From contig CALNYS010000004.1 in the NCBI GenBank assembly GCA_942490855.1, forward strand, positions 744,001-808,000: DNA of 64,000 nt. Reading direction: 5' to 3'. This document shows positions 60,199 through 64,000 of this stretch, one piece after another (positions within the stretch are counted from its first letter, which is position 1; the number at the start of each line of letters is the position of its first letter). Origin of the DNA: CALNYS01 sp942490855. GTDB lineage: Bacteria; Planctomycetota; Phycisphaerae; Phycisphaerales; UBA1924. The translations under genes were made by a program, and so were the position numbers. Below the pieces are notes generated by a model, which was given only the letters and a program-made list of their open reading frames with translations, was not told where the DNA came from and ran no database searches.

Positions 60199-62568
60199 AT
60201 GATGGCCCTTCTTGCCGTGTTCGTCGCCCTTTCCGCCGGAGACCCCATGCCCGCCGCCCACCCCGCCAACCGCCTCGCCGGCGAGACCAGCCCGTACCTC
60301 CTCCAGCACGCCCACAACCCGGTGGACTGGTACCCGTGGGGGGAGGACGCCTTCGCGGCCGCCCGGGAGCGGGGGGTGCCGATCTTCCTGTCGGTGGGGT
60401 ACTCGACGTGCTACTGGTGCCACGTGATGGAGCGGGAGTGCTTCGAGAACGCCGAGATCGCGGCGCAGATGAACGAGCGGTTCGTGTGCGTGAAGGTGGA
60501 CCGCGAGCAGATGCCCGACGTGGACGACGTCTACATGACGGCGGTGCAGCTCCTCACGGGGCGTGGCGGGTGGCCGATGTCGGTCTTCCTGACGCCTCCC
60601 GGCGCCCGGGGCGAGGACGACGCGGGGCTTGAGGCGTTCTGGGGCGGGACGTACTTCCCGCCCGAGCCGCGGCCGGGGATGCCGAGCTTCCCGCAGGTGA
60701 TGGACGCGATGAGCAACGCGTACGCGAACAAGCGGCCGGAGGTGCTGGAGCAGGCGGCGTCGATCACCGACGCGGTGCGCGCGCACCTGTCGCGCGAGCG
60801 CACGCCGGTGCGCCTGACGGACGAGCTGCTTCGCCGGGCGCTCGGGGCGCTGTGGACTAGTTTCGACCAGACCAACGGCGGGTTCCACGGCGCGCCGAAG
60901 TTCCCGCAGCCGGTGTTCCTGGAGTTCCTGCTCGACGGGCACGAGCGATGGGAAGGCGAGGACCGGGAGCACGCCGAGACGATGCTGCGCCTGACGCTCG
61001 ACCGCATGGCGATGGGGGGGATGAACGACCAGGTCGGCGGTGGGTTCCACCGCTACAGCGTGGACGCGACGTGGACGGTGCCGCACTTTGAAAAGATGCT
61101 CTACGACCAGGCGCAGCTCGCGAGCGTGTACGCGCGGGCGTCGGCGCGGTTTGACGACCCGTTCTATGCGCGCACGGCGCGGCGCACCTGCGAGTACGTC
61201 CTGCGCGAGATGCGCCACGAGGCCGGCGGGTTCTTCAGCGCGCAGGACGCGGAGGTCAACGCGCGTGAAGGTCTCAACTACCTGTGGACGCTCGGCGAGC
61301 TGGGCGTGGTGCTGAGCGATGACGACGCGGCGTTCGCGGCGGGCGTGTACGCGGTCGACGCGGGTCCGAACTTCCAGGACCCGCACCACCCGGGCGAGCC
61401 GGCGCGGAACGTGCTGAAGCTCGCCGGCGCCCCGGCGGCGCTCGCGGAGCGCGCGGGGATGAGCGTTGACGCGTGGTGGGAGAACGTCGACCGGATCAAC
61501 GCGGCGATGTACGACGCGCGTGCGCGCCGCGAGCAGCCGCGGCTCGACGACAAGGTGCTCGCGGGCTGGAACGGCTTGATGATCGCCGGGCTCGCGGAAA
61601 CGGGGGCGGCGCTGGACGAGGGACGGTTCACCGACGCCGCGGCCGCGGCCGCACGGTTCGTGCTCGCGGGGATGCGCACGGGCGACGGCGACCTGCTGCG
61701 GGTGTGGCGCGACGGCACGGCGGGCACGAAGGCGGTGTTCGAGGACTACGCGATGATGACCCGCGGTCTCCTCGCGCTGCACCGCGCGACGGGAGACGAC
61801 GCGTGGCGCGACGAGGCGGTTGCGCTCTCGCGCCGGGGGGGGGATCTCTTCGGCGCCGAGGGCGGCGGCTGGTACGACGCGCGGGAGGGGCGGGAGGATC
61901 TGATCGTCCGCCTCGTGAGCGTCAGCGACGGCGCGGTCCCGTGCGCGACGTCTGTGATGCTCAACAGCCTGCTCGCGCTGCGCGCGCAGGGGTTTGAAGA
62001 CACGCTTGGGCGGTCGCTCGCGGCGACGTCGTCGGCGATCGCTGAGAACCCGCTCACGACGATCAACTCGGCGCGCGTGCTGTTCGACCTCGACGGTGCG
62101 TTCCTTGATCGCTTCGGGATGGGCGAGGGGGCCGCGGCAGCGCCGAGCGCGCCGGACGCGTCGCCGGTTGAAATCTTCGCGAGCGCGGCGGAGCTGGAGG
62201 TCGGAGACGACGGCGCGGAGATCTCGCTCGAGCTGCGCATCGCGGAGGGGTGCCACATCAACGCGCACGACGCGGGGGTGGACGGGTTGATCGGCCTCGA
62301 CGTCGCGATCGACGGGGGCATGGGGTTCGGCGTGGTGGTGGATTACCCGGCGGGGCGGGCGCTGGAAGGCCCGTTCGTTCCCGACGGCGACACGCTCTTT
62401 GCGCACGAGGGTTCGGTGCGGGTAGACGTTCGCGTGGAGCGCACGGGCGAGCCGGTGACGGGGACGCCGCGGCTGGTGGTGACGTTCCAGGCGTGCGACG
62501 AGCGCGCGTGTATGGAGCCGATGAGCGCGGTGCTTGGGGTGGAGATCCGGCTGGCGGAATCCGATTAA
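60199..62568 (+). CDS. YyaL/DUF255 thioredoxin-like protein with a DsbD-like C-terminal domain
   Basis: A 789-residue protein. The N-terminus looks like a short signal (MMALLAVFVALSAG). Residues ~25-180 are the DUF255 thioredoxin fold with STCYWCHVMERECF (C71, C74); ~190-640 is the (alpha/alpha)6-barrel part seen in YyaL/SSP411 proteins (GGFHGAPKFPQPVFLEFLLD, WTVPHFEKMLYDQAQL). The last ~120 residues resemble the DsbD N-terminal domain with a C766/C771 pair (ACDERACMEP). The added domain suggests an extracytoplasmic redox role. The start is not fully sure. Confidence 0.85.
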   Translation: MMALLAVFVALSAGDPMPAAHPANRLAGETSPYLLQHAHNPVDWYPWGEDAFAAARERGVPIFLSVGYSTCYWCHVMERECFENAEIAAQMNERFVCVKVDREQMPDVDDVYMTAVQLLTGRGGWPMSVFLTPPGARGEDDAGLEAFWGGTYFPPEPRPGMPSFPQVMDAMSNAYANKRPEVLEQAASITDAVRAHLSRERTPVRLTDELLRRALGALWTSFDQTNGGFHGAPKFPQPVFLEFLLDGHERWEGEDREHAETMLRLTLDRMAMGGMNDQVGGGFHRYSVDATWTVPHFEKMLYDQAQLASVYARASARFDDPFYARTARRTCEYVLREMRHEAGGFFSAQDAEVNAREGLNYLWTLGELGVVLSDDDAAFAAGVYAVDAGPNFQDPHHPGEPARNVLKLAGAPAALAERAGMSVDAWWENVDRINAAMYDARARREQPRLDDKVLAGWNGLMIAGLAETGAALDEGRFTDAAAAAARFVLAGMRTGDGDLLRVWRDGTAGTKAVFEDYAMMTRGLLALHRATGDDAWRDEAVALSRRGGDLFGAEGGGWYDAREGREDLIVRLVSVSDGAVPCATSVMLNSLLALRAQGFEDTLGRSLAATSSAIAENPLTTINSARVLFDLDGAFLDRFGMGEGAAAAPSAPDASPVEIFASAAELEVGDDGAEISLELRIAEGCHINAHDAGVDGLIGLDVAIDGGMGFGVVVDYPAGRALEGPFVPDGDTLFAHEGSVRVDVRVERTGEPVTGTPRLVVTFQACDERACMEPMSAVLGVEIRLAESD

Positions 62569-62604
62569 ATGAGTCAAGGCTAGACTGCCGTCCAGCGTGT
62601 ATGT

Positions 62605-63156
62605 CTACAGCCTTCCCGAACGCCGTAGATCATTAGCCTTCTTTAAGCCTCGTTTGATTGCTCGCTTGTACGCTTTTGTTCCCGAGAACTCGAATTTTCT
62701 GTCCAGGTGCTCAAGTACATGAATGTTTTTGTCAGCAAGCTCTAGTTCACGTTCCCAAAGCAGGCTGGGTCCTTCGTACTCTGATTTGTACACTTTCGGG
62801 ACTGTGAAGCTGATTCGTAGATTGCCTCGCTTATTTGTGTAAGCGTCGTTAACGTCGATTACATCGACTACGATTTCATTTCGATGCTCATATGCAGCAA
62901 GCAGAAACCGATTGGTGTCAGCAATTCGGTTCCATTCATCTCGCTTGCGTCGAACGTCCGGGTCGATCTTTGATTCAAGGTATTGTTCGCGCTTATTGAT
63001 CAGTGCTGGGTCACGGTGCTCGGCTTAGGTGATTGCCTCAGACACGTCGCACTTGCTCATGTCAGGGTTGACTGTGATTCCCAGCATGGAAGCGTACCGA
63101 AGTTGCTTCGTTGTCGGGGGTACAAATGGCGTCTTGCGTTTTAGAAAATCAAACAT
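62605..63156 (-). pseudogene. Low-GC gene of unknown function with an in-frame stop
   Basis: On the minus strand a frame from ATG 63156 runs 43 codons (MFDFLKRKTPFVPPTTKQLR ... DVSEAIT), meets TAA at 63027-63025, and goes on in the same frame for another 139 codons without any stop to TAG at 62607-62605. A full protein of about 183 residues is implied, with one codon changed to a stop. Near the start the pattern KQLRYASMLGI resembles a short SAP-like motif of phage and plasmid proteins. The segment is near 45% GC (26 of 60 bases at 62641-62700) against about 65% just upstream (39 of 60 at 61081-61140). Foreign origin is likely. Confidence 0.65.
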
Positions 63157-63198
63157 GCCCTGATTGTACAAATACATTGGATGCGAATACAGAGCAGC

Positions 63199-64000
<802 letters not shown>

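Noticed and set aside
59875..62577. 900-codon open frame on the minus strand across the YyaL-like gene
   Set aside because: Arg/His/Pro/Ala-rich shadow of a GC-rich gene; the plus-strand frame has full family motifs.
62569..63198. Possible mobile element around the low-GC gene
   Set aside because: No terminal repeats, transposase, integrase or tRNA boundary could be found; only base composition points to transfer.

Overview
The window is GC-rich (about 65-70% by eye), densely coded DNA from a bacterial chromosome, most likely a planctomycete of the Phycisphaerae/Phycisphaerales group. The reasons are a planctomycete-type EF-Tu (GHIDHGKST loop, TVRD...KTVTI switch I), a secreted protein ending in two Phycisphaerales-style dockerin repeats (DLNADGGVDVLDL / DFNGDGGVDVLDL), a signal peptidase I with a very large insertion, clusters of prepilin-like genes, and N-terminally extended NusG and S9. 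I see no rRNA operon, insertion sequence, prophage or CRISPR array.

Layout. 1-7086: a GH35 beta-galactosidase cut by the edge, a TolC-like lipoprotein with an HlyD-type adaptor, and a frameshifted HD-GYP gene. 7194-15984: short UvrC, an M20 hydrolase coupled to a GH57 enzyme, a ChaN-like lipoprotein, and a possible metal-handling operon (Cys-rich protein, HMA lipoprotein, beta-barrel). 16027-22366: AtoE-like transporter, endonuclease IV, TPR lipoprotein, QueF, and a metallophosphatase-like protein that has lost most metal ligands. 22397-28815: an information-processing block with tRNA-Thr, tuf, rpmG, tRNA-Trp, secE, nusG, rdgB, DinB, a pseudouridine synthase and the rplM-rpsI operon. 28871-42511: CPBP protease, M32 carboxypeptidase, GNAT, RsmE, ComEC (frameshifted), LepB, a RicT/PSP1 protein, three small envelope genes and a PD-(D/E)XK-like nuclease. 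42553-46050: a four-gene prepilin-like operon. 46230-57000: CysE, a putative structured RNA, an MFS transporter, a HARE-HTH protein, ParB, NUDIX, a histidine kinase, an ABC ATPase, a dockerin protein, an aldolase and RNase III. 57208-64000: rpmH, sucC, small membrane genes, rpmB, a YyaL-like thioredoxin protein, a low-GC broken gene and a MoxR ATPase.

Genes are in short operons, often with 4-base start/stop overlaps, and convergent neighbours often share their stop codons. Several systems are split here: an adaptor and TolC without a pump, sucC without sucD, parB without parA, nusG without rplK, rpmH without rnpA.

The points most worth a second look are a putative structured RNA of about 210 nt in the 404-base gap at 47133-47536, the degenerate phosphatase, the large signal-peptidase insertion, the low-GC gene at 62605-63156 with an in-frame stop, and four single-base frameshifts. 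The frameshifts may be real decay or assembly errors; the sequence alone cannot tell. All family assignments are from reading motifs, not from database searches.
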